Shown here piece after piece: positions 9,304 to 18,109 of a stretch of DNA of 64,000 nucleotides. Source of the DNA: Bacillus sp. FJAT-28004 (GTDB lineage: Bacteria > Bacillota > Bacilli > Paenibacillales > Paenibacillaceae); assembly GCF_001280845.1 (NCBI RefSeq), contig NZ_LGHP01000001.1, positions 4,137,093 to 4,201,092 of the forward strand, given 5' to 3'. How positions within the stretch are numbered: the stretch's first letter is position 1; each line of letters begins with the position of its first letter. The position numbers were made by a program, and so were the translations under genes. The notes under the pieces are model-generated. The model ran no database searches. It had not been told where the DNA came from and saw nothing but the letters and a program-made list of their open reading frames with translations.

Positions 9304-10149
9304 ATGAATATACAGATTAAAAATCCGTTCGCCAAACTGATCATCTATGTTATTTTGATCCTATGGGGCATATCCGTATTGTACCCGCTTATTTGGACTT
9401 TACTTGATTCTCTTAAAAATAATGAACAATTTTTCTTAAATGCACCTTGGGCCTTGCCGGAGATGCCGCTGATTTGGTCAAACTTCTCGTATGTATGGAG
9501 TAAATATCACTTTGATACGTATTTTGTTAATTCAATGGTCATTACGACGGGATCGACGATACTAGCGCTGCTGCTATCTGCAACGACGGCGTATGTGCTC
9601 GCGAGATACAAATTTAGAGGAAGCAATGCTTTGTTTCTGCTTTATATTTCCTCGATGATGGTTCCATTTGTACTCGCGCTCATCCCGTTATTTTTCTTAA
9701 TGAATTCACTTGGATTAATCAATACGAAGCTCGGCTTGATTTTTGTTTATACGTCCAGCTTGCTGGCATTCGGAATTTTTGTGCTCGTCGGGTTTTTCAA
9801 GTCGCTGCCGAAGGAGCTCGAGGAAGCAGCTATCGTCGATGGCGCATCTTATTACGGGACGTTCTTCCGTGTCATGCTTCCGCTAGCGCAGCCTGGCTTG
9901 ATTACAGTAGGCATTGTCAACATCCTCAACATCTGGAATGAATACATCGTGGGCACAATACTCATTAATGATCCAACTCAGTACACGCTGCCGGTGGAAA
10001 TCGGCGTTATGCAAGCCGAGATGCAGTATCGTACAGAGTGGGGACCATTGTTCGCAGCACTTTTGATCACCATTATTCCAGTACTCATTATTTATATTAT
10101 TTTTCAACGGCAAATCGCAAGCGGGATTACGGCTGGTGCGGTCAAATAA
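9304..10149 (+). CDS. CUT1 sugar ABC transporter permease (MalG/UgpE type)
   Basis: A 281-residue permease with six hydrophobic segments and an EAA loop reading ELEEAAIVDGASYYGTFFRV. It starts 13 bases after the upstream permease, behind AAGGGGG. The C-terminus QRQIASGITAGAVK is the typical MalG/UgpE ending. Together with the upstream permease it forms the transmembrane channel for the solute-binding protein at 6935. It is the last gene of the first sugar locus; a U-tailed hairpin follows 28 bases later. Confidence 0.9.
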   Translation: MNIQIKNPFAKLIIYVILILWGISVLYPLIWTLLDSLKNNEQFFLNAPWALPEMPLIWSNFSYVWSKYHFDTYFVNSMVITTGSTILALLLSATTAYVLARYKFRGSNALFLLYISSMMVPFVLALIPLFFLMNSLGLINTKLGLIFVYTSSLLAFGIFVLVGFFKSLPKELEEAAIVDGASYYGTFFRVMLPLAQPGLITVGIVNILNIWNEYIVGTILINDPTQYTLPVEIGVMQAEMQYRTEWGPLFAALLITIIPVLIIYIIFQRQIASGITAGAVK

Positions 10150-10177
10150 TGTAGATGAATACGGTGTGATAAATGAA

Positions 10178-10208
10178 GGGCCTTTCCTTTGGAGAGGCTC
10201 TTTTTTTT
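10178..10208 (+). terminator. Intrinsic terminator ending the first sugar locus
   Basis: Arms GGGCCTTTCC (10178-10187) and GGAGAGGCTC (10191-10200) form ten pairs including two G-U, with loop TTT, followed by eight T residues. It separates the first transporter operon from the second kinase/regulator operon. Confidence 0.85.
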
Positions 10209-10364
10209 GTTGTCTGTGTGGACTGCATCATGCTGGGTAGAGCCTTAAACCAGAAAAATGGGATGGGATTTCACTCATTTCGAAACAATATTATGTATGG
10301 GAAGGGTATTTAATGCAGTGAAATTAGTTTATTATTTGTTTAAATGAGGAGAGGAGGAAGTGTT

Positions 10365-12092
10365 TTGAACATTCGGAAACGTGTGAAACTTTCACTAAAG
10401 AAACGTATGCTTATCATCATCCTAACAAGTTCACTTATTCCATTGTTCTTAATTGGAACTCTCTCGTATTACAAAATGTACGCAATGCTGAACAATAAAA
10501 TCGAGGCGAGTGTTCAAAATAATTTGCAGCAGGTGGCGCTTTCGCTCGAAAACACGATAGCTAACTTGAATTATGTGACGCAGCAGATGGCGTTCGAGGG
10601 GAATGTGGGACGCAGCTTACAAGATTACTTGCAAACAGATAGCGTATACGAGAAATCGCAATTGGAGAAAGAGCTCATTATGGAACTAAACATTATAGGC
10701 TTTTCTAATCCTTCAATAGGCTTAATGACGTATTACTTCAAAAATGACAAACGTCTGCAATTTCAAAATTTCCCTACAAAAAAGGATTTTAATGTAGAGG
10801 ATTTGCCCGTTCTACAGCAGTTTGATAAAATCACGTATTATGGTCCGCATAAATCAGTGAATCGTTTCGACGATAGCAACGTCATCTCTGTTTTCCGACA
10901 AGTCAATGTCCTAGATCAGGATGATGTTTACGTATACGTTGAGACCAGTTATAAATTCACCCAAAAAATTTTACAGAGCAATCAGAAGGGCATGTCTGTT
11001 AACCATCTCATTGTCAATGACAAAGGTGTAGTCAGCTTTAGTGAGAATACCACTGATTTTCCCGTTGGTTCGATCTACCCTAGCGACAATATATCAAGCA
11101 AACCCACACCCTATAACGAATATTATTTATTTCGCAATGTGAGCAATCAGGGTTGGAGCGTAGTTTCAGTCATCCCTCAGCTGGAGTATAACAAGGAAAT
11201 ATCAGAATGGTTCAAGCAATTTTTCGGGTTTTCCCTGTTATCCATTGGCGTCAGCTTGCTGCTCGGATGGATTCTCTGGAAAATGGTTTACGTTCCGCTT
11301 ACGAAGTTCAACAATGAAATTATGCAGCTTACGAACCAAAACTTTCATTCCGAGTTAAAAACGACACAAATACCTGAATTCGATCATTTGCTGAATCATT
11401 TTTGGAATATGCGCCGGCGTGTCTGGGAGCTTCTTGCAGAGGTAAAGCAAACGGAGAAAAAAAAGGCTGATCTTGAAGTAGAAAAGCTGATGTATCAGAT
11501 TAACCCGCATTTTCTCTATAACACGCTGGATACGGTTTGCTGGCTCGCGCGCTTGAATGGTCAAGATGAGATCGATGGTCTTGCTACATCACTCAACAAA
11601 CTTCTCCATTACAATTTGGACAAGCAGGGGCAAGATACGACAATTAAGCAAGAGATCGGGGCGCTGAAGGAATATTTGAATTTGCAGCAAATCAGGTATG
11701 ACTTTCGCTTTGATGTTCAGATCGAAGCGGATGCTTCTATTGAGGATTTAGAAATCCCAAGGTTTATTTTGCAGCCGATTGTCGAGAATGCGTTGTACCA
11801 CGGTCTGGGCGATGACGGCGTGATTCAAGTACAGGTTAGATTAGAGGGATCTTCGCATGTGGTTCTTTCCGTAGCAGATAACGGAATCAGCCTGTCGGAG
11901 GAAACGATTCAAAAGCTGCTTCATAATGAACGCGGTGAGAATAAAAAGGTCGGCTTTGGCATCGGTATGAATTACATCAAGCGGGTTCTTTCCTCTCGCT
12001 ACGGATCGGAAGCCGAATTGCAAATGACGAGCAACGAGGCCGGAGGCACTACTGTTCTGATGCGAATTCCATTGAAGAAAGATGGTGAATAA
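10365..12092 (+). CDS. YesM-type sensor histidine kinase (second system)
   Basis: A 575-residue sensor kinase. TM1 lies near residues 14-34, followed by an extracytoplasmic region of about 240 residues, TM2 near 285-305 and a HAMP-like linker. The phospho-acceptor is H382 in YQINPHFLYN, then ATP-binding motifs LQPIVENALYHG, VADNG and GFGIGMNYIKRV. The DNG motif lacks the usual following G-x-G (reads DNGISLSEE), a mild deviation. The frame opens at ATG 10344, but GAGGAGG at about 10350-10357 indicates the TTG at 10365. Its stop overlaps the next gene. It presumably senses the ligand of the transporter at 13677-17180. Confidence 0.88.
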   Translation: MNIRKRVKLSLKKRMLIIILTSSLIPLFLIGTLSYYKMYAMLNNKIEASVQNNLQQVALSLENTIANLNYVTQQMAFEGNVGRSLQDYLQTDSVYEKSQLEKELIMELNIIGFSNPSIGLMTYYFKNDKRLQFQNFPTKKDFNVEDLPVLQQFDKITYYGPHKSVNRFDDSNVISVFRQVNVLDQDDVYVYVETSYKFTQKILQSNQKGMSVNHLIVNDKGVVSFSENTTDFPVGSIYPSDNISSKPTPYNEYYLFRNVSNQGWSVVSVIPQLEYNKEISEWFKQFFGFSLLSIGVSLLLGWILWKMVYVPLTKFNNEIMQLTNQNFHSELKTTQIPEFDHLLNHFWNMRRRVWELLAEVKQTEKKKADLEVEKLMYQINPHFLYNTLDTVCWLARLNGQDEIDGLATSLNKLLHYNLDKQGQDTTIKQEIGALKEYLNLQQIRYDFRFDVQIEADASIEDLEIPRFILQPIVENALYHGLGDDGVIQVQVRLEGSSHVVLSVADNGISLSEETIQKLLHNERGENKKVGFGIGMNYIKRVLSSRYGSEAELQMTSNEAGGTTVLMRIPLKKDGE

Positions 12093-13530
12093 GTTGAATG
12101 TACTCATCGTGGATGATGATAAATTAGTCCGAAAAGGGCTGATCGTTCTTATGCCTTGGCAGAAATTCGGGTTGAATGTTGTCGGAGAAGCGGCAAACGG
12201 CGAAGCTGCGCTTCAATTTTTGGAGAATAACGATGTCGATTTGCTCATAACTGATTTGAACATGCCTGTCATGTCGGGCATTGAATTAATGCGGACCGTC
12301 CGCATACGTTACCCTAACATTTGGCTGGTGGTCTTAACCTTCCATCAGGATTTCGAATATATTCAAGAGTCGCTTCGGCTTGGCGCAATCGATTATATCG
12401 TAAAGCTGCAGCTCGAAAAGGAAAAAATGGATGATGTGCTAACCCGTATTATGGGCAGGATAACAGAAGAAACCGGGAAACGTAATGCAGTGAATCGGTA
12501 TATGCCTGAGAAGAACGAGCTTATTGCATCCCAAAGCGGCTGCGGCATTGCTTTAGTATCTCTGAATCCTGAGCAAGATGATCAATGGACCGAAGGATTG
12601 GCAATAAAGTCGGGAGACGATGTGACGGAATTAGAACAGGGCTTATGGCTATGGATACGGGAAAGCGCGGATGCTGACTGGATGCAGGAAGAGAATTTGC
12701 ATGAACGACTGCAAGTGGAGCCAAATATCGTAATGATCAAATTGTCCGACCTTGAAGGCTTTGACAAGACATTGGTCGTCAAATGGCTGAGGGAGTATCG
12801 CAATCGGGGATTATTGTATGAGTTGGAAAATGGCAAGCGCATTTATTCCGTATCCCTTGTATCAGAGCAGCAAAACAGGCCAATCGTATTTGATGATGAT
12901 ATTCTCGAAATGCACAGACGGTGGTCATCGCTCGTATGGGTGAACAATGACCTCATATTCGAGCGTTTCCTAACGGAGCTGAAGCAGATGATGCTGCCTA
13001 GGGAGAAGCTGGAGAGTATTTTTTATTCGGCTCTGCGTGAGTGGGAACGGACGTTGTCCACCGACCGGTTGTCGGTTGGCAACCGGATCGGCAGCTTAGT
13101 GTACTGGTACGAATGGGTAGAATGGATTGGCGAGATAAGAAGGGGCATGATCGAATTAACGAATAAATCGATGTACTCCCGGCCAATTGTGGAAAGTATC
13201 TTGAAGGCGGCAGATTTAATTGCTCAAGATATTACTCAGCAAGTCGGTCTCGTTGAGATGGCGAGCTCGGTCAATATGAGCCGCAGTTACTTTAGCCAGT
13301 GCTTTAAAGATATTTTAGGAAAGCCGTTTAATGAGTATATCCGTGATCGGCGTATAGCTAAAGCGGAGGAGTTGCTGGCACAAACGGGCATGCCGATCAT
13401 CCGAATTGCCGAAAAGACAGGATACCCGAATGAAAAATACTTTAGTAGACTCTTTCGTGAACAAACAGGTATGACACCAAGCGAATACCGCCAAAATCAG
13501 AAGCAAAGTACACAATTATCCAGTGAATAG
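12082..13530 (+). CDS. YesN-type response regulator, AraC family output (second system)
   Basis: A 482-residue regulator: receiver domain with D11-D13 acidic cluster, phospho-acceptor D58 in LITDLNMPVMSG and conserved Lys in YIVKLQ. A long unassigned middle region follows, then a C-terminal AraC-type double helix-turn-helix (MASSVNMSRSYFSQCFKDIL and IAEKTGYPNEKYFSRLF). The ATG lies inside the end of the kinase gene (11-base overlap), so the pair is translationally coupled. A terminator follows at 13605, so the regulator and the transporter operon are separate transcripts, as usual for these systems. It probably activates the promoter before 13677. Confidence 0.9.
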   Translation: MVNKLNVLIVDDDKLVRKGLIVLMPWQKFGLNVVGEAANGEAALQFLENNDVDLLITDLNMPVMSGIELMRTVRIRYPNIWLVVLTFHQDFEYIQESLRLGAIDYIVKLQLEKEKMDDVLTRIMGRITEETGKRNAVNRYMPEKNELIASQSGCGIALVSLNPEQDDQWTEGLAIKSGDDVTELEQGLWLWIRESADADWMQEENLHERLQVEPNIVMIKLSDLEGFDKTLVVKWLREYRNRGLLYELENGKRIYSVSLVSEQQNRPIVFDDDILEMHRRWSSLVWVNNDLIFERFLTELKQMMLPREKLESIFYSALREWERTLSTDRLSVGNRIGSLVYWYEWVEWIGEIRRGMIELTNKSMYSRPIVESILKAADLIAQDITQQVGLVEMASSVNMSRSYFSQCFKDILGKPFNEYIRDRRIAKAEELLAQTGMPIIRIAEKTGYPNEKYFSRLFREQTGMTPSEYRQNQKQSTQLSSE

Positions 13531-13604
13531 AACAGAATCATCCATTATGATCGGCAAAGGCGTACATTTTAGTACGATCCTATACGATTCTAAGGACGCT
13601 AGAT

Positions 13605-13630
13605 ACTCCCTTGGGGAGTTCTTTTTATTT
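13605..13630 (+). terminator. Intrinsic terminator after the second regulator
   Basis: ACTCCC (13605-13610), loop TTG, GGGAGT (13614-13619), then TCTTTTTATTTT. The stem is short but GC-rich and the U tract is good. The apparent early TTG start of the next frame at 13611 lies inside this hairpin and is not used. Confidence 0.7.
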
Positions 13631-13676
13631 TATAATGAAAGCGCAAACACATAACGATATAAGAAAGGGTGGGGAA

Positions 13677-15302
13677 ATGAAGATTTCAAAAATGCTTACA
13701 TTTGTACTAGCTACTTCTATCTTACTTGCTGGATGCAGCACAAAAAATAACCCCGACACAACGAAGCCTGAAGAGCAGCAGATATCTGACAATACGCCGG
13801 TAGATCCTTTTCGACTACCAGAGCCAGTAGAAGTTAAGGTTATCAAATCTGTTCTTCCGGACTTGAATATGGCAGCAGGCGAAACGATTGAGGACAATGC
13901 TTATACCAAGTATGTTTTCGAGAGAACGAATATAAAAACAAAGGTAATGTGGTACGCATCTGCAACGGACTATGATCAAAAAATGCAGTTGGCGATTGCC
14001 AGCAATGACATTCCTGACATGATGGTTGTCAATGAGAATACGTTCAGAGCAATGGCTGCGTCGAATCAGCTTGAAGATTTGACAGAGGTGTACAACAAAT
14101 ATGTAACGCCGGAAATCAAAAAGTTTTATGAGGCAACTAACAATAAGGTCATTGAGTCCGCAACTTACGGCGGGAAATTGCTCGCATTGCCAAGCGTAGG
14201 CATTCAAGCCGATGCGCCTTCTATGCTTTGGGTTCGTCAGGATTGGCTGGACAAGCTAAGCCTGCAGCCTCCCAAAAACATTGAAGAATTGAAAAGCATG
14301 CTTAAAGCATTTGTAGAGCAAGACCCAGATGACAATGGTAAAGCCGACACGATCGGTTTAACTGGAAACAACGTGAATCTTGCTGCTCAGGGCGGCGGCT
14401 TGCACGATTTTAAAGCCATTTTTAACGCATTCAAATCGTATCCGTTAACCTGGGTAAAGGATGAAGCGGGCAATACGGTGTACGGTTCTACGATGCCAGG
14501 GGCTAAAAAAGCGCTGGGCGTTATTCGGGATATGTATAAGGAAGGCCTTATTGATAAAGAGTTCGCACTGCGGAAAAGTCCGGATGAGCTCGTAGCAAGC
14601 GGCAAAGCGGGTGCCTTTTTCGGGCCTTGGTGGACGCCATGGGCGTTGACTGGTTCTGTAAAGAACGATCCGAAAGCGGATTGGAGAGCTTATATGATCG
14701 GGGACGAGCAAGGCGAATACAACATTGCGTCACTGCCGGCGGCCCAGTCGTACCTTGTCGTTAAGAAAGGCTTTAAGCATCCGGAAGCAGCTGTCGTCTA
14801 TGCCAATATGTACGATCAAGTATCACATACGCCTAGTGAGAAGGAAAAAGAGCTCATAAATGGCCATTCCTTGTGGCCGTTGACGATGATAACGGATTAC
14901 CCAAATGCTGCAACGATCAAGCACGAGCTTCTTGTGGACGCTCTGGCGGGCAAGGTAGATCCAACAACATTAGACGGCGAAATGCAGCTAGTTTACAAGC
15001 AAGCGCTTAAGGATAAGGAAAACCCTAGAGCGAACGCCGATGAATGGGCTGCGCCTCATGCTTACTTGGAGGGTGCTGGTGTTCTGAAATTGAAGATGAA
15101 TGCGATCGATCCGGTATTCAACACGTCAACCAAAACGATGGAGCGAAGATGGGCTAACCTGCAGAAGATGGAGAATGAAACGTTCTTCAAAATCGTACTT
15201 GGCGGTTTGGAGCTGGATGCATTCGATCAGTTTGTCGAAAAGTGGAAAGCTGAAGGTGGAACTACGATTATAAAAGAAATTGATGAAGAAATATTGAAAT
15301 AG
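13677..15302 (+). CDS. Extracellular solute-binding lipoprotein (LplA-like, large CUT1 type)
   Basis: A 541-residue lipoprotein with a clear signal peptide and lipobox LAGC (Cys20). Its size fits the LplA/YtcQ branch of CUT1 binding proteins, larger than ordinary maltose-type ones. Recognisable features are DYDQKMQLAIASNDIPDMMV, the DQDDNGK-like calcium-loop segment DPDDNGKADTIGL, and the C-terminal KVDPTTLDGEMQ region. GGGTGGGG lies just before ATG 13677; the upstream extension runs through the terminator and is rejected. It delivers a saccharide to the LplB/YtcP-type permeases downstream, which fits the degradative enzymes that follow. Confidence 0.88.
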   Translation: MKISKMLTFVLATSILLAGCSTKNNPDTTKPEEQQISDNTPVDPFRLPEPVEVKVIKSVLPDLNMAAGETIEDNAYTKYVFERTNIKTKVMWYASATDYDQKMQLAIASNDIPDMMVVNENTFRAMAASNQLEDLTEVYNKYVTPEIKKFYEATNNKVIESATYGGKLLALPSVGIQADAPSMLWVRQDWLDKLSLQPPKNIEELKSMLKAFVEQDPDDNGKADTIGLTGNNVNLAAQGGGLHDFKAIFNAFKSYPLTWVKDEAGNTVYGSTMPGAKKALGVIRDMYKEGLIDKEFALRKSPDELVASGKAGAFFGPWWTPWALTGSVKNDPKADWRAYMIGDEQGEYNIASLPAAQSYLVVKKGFKHPEAAVVYANMYDQVSHTPSEKEKELINGHSLWPLTMITDYPNAATIKHELLVDALAGKVDPTTLDGEMQLVYKQALKDKENPRANADEWAAPHAYLEGAGVLKLKMNAIDPVFNTSTKTMERRWANLQKMENETFFKIVLGGLELDAFDQFVEKWKAEGGTTIIKEIDEEILK

Positions 15303-15306
15303 TCTA

Positions 15307-15348
15307 CTAACGGTAATAAGCGCTGTGGATTGATGCAGCGCTTGTTAG
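15307..15348 (+). repeat. Intercistronic hairpin between binding protein and permease
   Basis: Inner arms AAGCGCTG (15318-15325) and CAGCGCTT (15336-15343) pair perfectly, and outer arms CTAAC (15307-15311) and GTTAG (15344-15348) extend the stem across a small internal loop. It begins five bases after the binding-protein stop and has no U tract. It is the same placement as the hairpin at 8324 in the first locus, with unrelated sequence. Confidence 0.75.
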
Positions 15349-15382
15349 GACAGGCTGTTTTTCTAGGGAATGAGGCGTAGAA

Positions 15383-16273
15383 ATGAAACAATTCCTTTTA
15401 CAAAAGCACTATCACTTTATGTTATTGCCAGGAATGATCCTGCTCATCATTTTCAGTGTAATCCCGATGGTTGGTATTGTACTTGCTTTTCAGGACTTTA
15501 AAATGGGTCTTGGCTTAATGGGATCACCATGGATTGGTTTCGAGAATTTCTCCTATTTGTTTGATATGGAAGATAGTAAAACGATTTTTTTCAATACGAT
15601 TAATATCGCATTTTGGAAAATCATAGCCAATAGCGTAATTCCGTTGGCTTTTGCCATTTTATTAAATGAAGTAAATAAACTCGCTTTTAAACGCTGGGTT
15701 CAGACGATTGTCTATTTGCCCCATTTCTTGTCATGGGTTATTTTATCCGGCATCATTATTGACCTTCTCTCCCTTGATGGTGTAGTGAACAATGCCCTCC
15801 AAGCGATAGGGATGGAGCCTATTATGTTCCTAGGGAACAATACATTGTTTCCATGGATCGTCATTTCAAGTGACGTGTGGAAGGAATTCGGGTTTAACGC
15901 AATTATATTTTTGGCAGCATTAACCGGAATCAATCAAACCCTATACGAAGCGGCTGAAATCGATGGTGCTACATGGCTGAAGAAATTAAGACATGTTACA
16001 TTACCGGGTATCGCCCCGACGATTGTGCTTCTCGGGACTTTGAGCATTGGAAACATATTAAATGCTGGTTTCGATCAGATTTTCAACCTATACAATCCTC
16101 TCGTATATGAGTCAGGAGATATTATTGATACGTATGTTTACCGTGTTGGTATTGTACAAGCTCAGTTTGGTCTAGCAACAGCAGTAGGATTAATGAAATC
16201 GGTCATTGGTTTAATCTTGATCGTCATCTCGTATCGATTAGCTGGAAGATTTGCTAATTATCGCATTTTTTAA
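15383..16273 (+). CDS. CUT1 permease, LplB type
   Basis: A 296-residue integral membrane protein with six hydrophobic segments and the EAA loop LYEAAEIDGATWLKKLRHVT. The N-terminal HYHFMLLPGMILLIIFSVIP and the ending YRLAGRFANYRIF are typical of the LplB family of polysaccharide transporter permeases. Start ATG 15383 lies about 60 bases after the intercistronic hairpin. Partner of the permease at 16293 and of the large lipoprotein at 13677; the ATPase must come from elsewhere. Confidence 0.9.
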   Translation: MKQFLLQKHYHFMLLPGMILLIIFSVIPMVGIVLAFQDFKMGLGLMGSPWIGFENFSYLFDMEDSKTIFFNTINIAFWKIIANSVIPLAFAILLNEVNKLAFKRWVQTIVYLPHFLSWVILSGIIIDLLSLDGVVNNALQAIGMEPIMFLGNNTLFPWIVISSDVWKEFGFNAIIFLAALTGINQTLYEAAEIDGATWLKKLRHVTLPGIAPTIVLLGTLSIGNILNAGFDQIFNLYNPLVYESGDIIDTYVYRVGIVQAQFGLATAVGLMKSVIGLILIVISYRLAGRFANYRIF

Positions 16274-16292
16274 TAGAAGAGGGTGATTATTC

Positions 16293-17180
16293 GTGGTTCG
16301 GAACCAATCGTGGCAGACTCGTTTAGCTATAGGCAGTTTGTACACGCTCATGACAGTCATTGCATTTCTATCATTGGCTCCGATTTTGTATACCGTTGCG
16401 GTTTCCTTCAGTGATAAAGCGGCTGCAGCGGCGGGAAAAGTCACTTTATGGCCGATCGGTTTTAATACCTTTGCCTATGACACGATATTGAAGGATAAAA
16501 ATTTTCTTGGTTCCTTTGGAGTATCTGTAAAAAGGGTTCTGTTAGGCGGCGTCATTAACTTTCTAATATGCGTGTCTATGGCATATCCGCTATCCCGCCA
16601 GGTAAATGAGTTTCGTTTCCGTGATACGTACATGTGGTTCATCATTGTAACGATGCTGTTCAGTGGAGGAATCATTCCTCTTTATATTTTGATGAAGTAT
16701 TTGGGTTTGTTTGACACAATCTGGGCGTTGGTGCTACCAACCGCAGTACCTGTATTTAACGTAATCCTGTTAATTAACTTTTTTCGAAGCATTCCTAAAG
16801 AGCTGTCTGAAGCGGGACATATTGATGGGGCGGGCCCATGGTATATGTTGATGAAGATATTTATTCCTCTTTCCGCGCCAGCGCTGGCCACAATCACGTT
16901 ATTTAGCATCGTCAACCATTGGAATTCATTTTTTGACGGGTTGATATTTATGCGAAGCATGGAAAATTATCCGCTGCAAACGTATATTCAGCAGTTTGTC
17001 GTTCAGACAAATATGCAAAATGTATCTTCGATGGAGAAGATTGAGCTTCTCAAAAAGCTTTCGAATCAAACCTTGAATGCTGCGAAAATCGTAATCGGGA
17101 TGCTGCCTATTCTTGTTATTTATCCATTCTTACAGCGATTTTTTATTCATGGCATTATGCTGGGCTCCGTCAAGGAGTAG
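16293..17180 (+). CDS. CUT1 permease, YtcP/LplC type
   Basis: A 295-residue membrane protein with six hydrophobic segments and an EAA loop reading ELSEAGHIDGAGPWYMLMKI (EAG rather than EAA, common in this branch). The ending FIHGIMLGSVKE is the usual YtcP/LplC C-terminus. GTG start at 16293 behind GAGGGTGA, 19 bases after the LplB-type gene. It completes the transporter channel. About 85 bases separate it from the oxygenase gene without a terminator, so transcription can continue into the catabolic genes. Confidence 0.9.
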   Translation: MVRNQSWQTRLAIGSLYTLMTVIAFLSLAPILYTVAVSFSDKAAAAAGKVTLWPIGFNTFAYDTILKDKNFLGSFGVSVKRVLLGGVINFLICVSMAYPLSRQVNEFRFRDTYMWFIIVTMLFSGGIIPLYILMKYLGLFDTIWALVLPTAVPVFNVILLINFFRSIPKELSEAGHIDGAGPWYMLMKIFIPLSAPALATITLFSIVNHWNSFFDGLIFMRSMENYPLQTYIQQFVVQTNMQNVSSMEKIELLKKLSNQTLNAAKIVIGMLPILVIYPFLQRFFIHGIMLGSVKE

Positions 17181-17264
17181 TGCACAAGTGGCATATTCGA
17201 TAATGAGTATTTCCCGAAGTTATAGCTTGCCTAACAAAAAAACAAAAAAATGGAGGGATTCACA

Positions 17265-18098
17265 ATGAAAATTCAATTGACAGAGCAAGAACGGGCTACA
17301 AAACAGTTGAGCCCAGAAACGTTGGAAATAGCGGTTGAGCAGGTACTAACAAACGGATATGTTTTGTTTGATAAAGTATTGAGCGAAGAGAAAATTGCCC
17401 ATATCAAACAATCCTTTGATCCTTTATTCGATGAATTCATTGAACGTAAAGGATACAACACAGGGACTAACCGCGCACAAATGTTTCTTCCTTTCATGCA
17501 GCCCTACATCGATGAGGACGTCATCAGCAACTCGATCGCAACGGCTGTACTGGACAAAATTCTTGGCGAAGGCAACCGCTGCACCTATTTGGCTTCGGAT
17601 ACACCGATGCCGGGTTCTGATTATCAGAATGTACATTGCGACATTATGCCGCTATTTCCGGATCTGTCTATTCCCCTTCCAATCTTCAGCTTGGTTGTAA
17701 ATATTCCTTTGGTTGACGTTACGGAGGAGAATGGACCGCTTGAAGTATGGCCTGGCGGTACGCATCTAAATCCTGATCGGGCGAATCATGATACGCTTGA
17801 CGGCAGTGTGAACCCGCACCTCAATATCGTCAGAGCGGCTGAATATATGCATTCTGAGAAGGTATTTATGTCTGCAGGCTCCATCGTTATTCGTGATATC
17901 AGAATGTGGCATCGCGGTACACCAAACCGCTCGAACGACCGCCGCACGAACCTTGCAATGATCTTCGGAAAAAGCTGGTACGGCGGAGGTTCTTATATTC
18001 AAATACCGCAAGAAACATACGACGGGCTGCCTCCTAAAGCGAAGGATGCGTTCCGTATGGAAAAAATCGGCTTCCCAGCTAAAATGCCTTGGGAATAA
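17265..18098 (+). CDS. PhyH (phytanoyl-CoA dioxygenase) family Fe(II)/2-oxoglutarate oxygenase
   Basis: A 277-residue protein with the double-stranded beta-helix facial triad visible: H124-x-D126 in VHCDIMPLF and distal H216 in MWHRGTPN, with R226/R227 placed to hold 2-oxoglutarate. This family uses Fe(II), O2 and 2-oxoglutarate to hydroxylate or oxidatively cleave a C-H bond. TGGAGGG at 17251-17257 sets ATG 17265 rather than the earlier in-frame ATG 17250. It opens the enzyme block after a sugar transporter and is followed by an oxidoreductase, an epimerase-like protein and a sugar isomerase-like protein. I infer action on a sugar or sugar ether (for example hydroxylation or O-dealkylation) but cannot name the substrate. 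Confidence 0.85.
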   Translation: MKIQLTEQERATKQLSPETLEIAVEQVLTNGYVLFDKVLSEEKIAHIKQSFDPLFDEFIERKGYNTGTNRAQMFLPFMQPYIDEDVISNSIATAVLDKILGEGNRCTYLASDTPMPGSDYQNVHCDIMPLFPDLSIPLPIFSLVVNIPLVDVTEENGPLEVWPGGTHLNPDRANHDTLDGSVNPHLNIVRAAEYMHSEKVFMSAGSIVIRDIRMWHRGTPNRSNDRRTNLAMIFGKSWYGGGSYIQIPQETYDGLPPKAKDAFRMEKIGFPAKMPWE

Positions 18099-18109
18099 GG
18101 GTGGATAAG

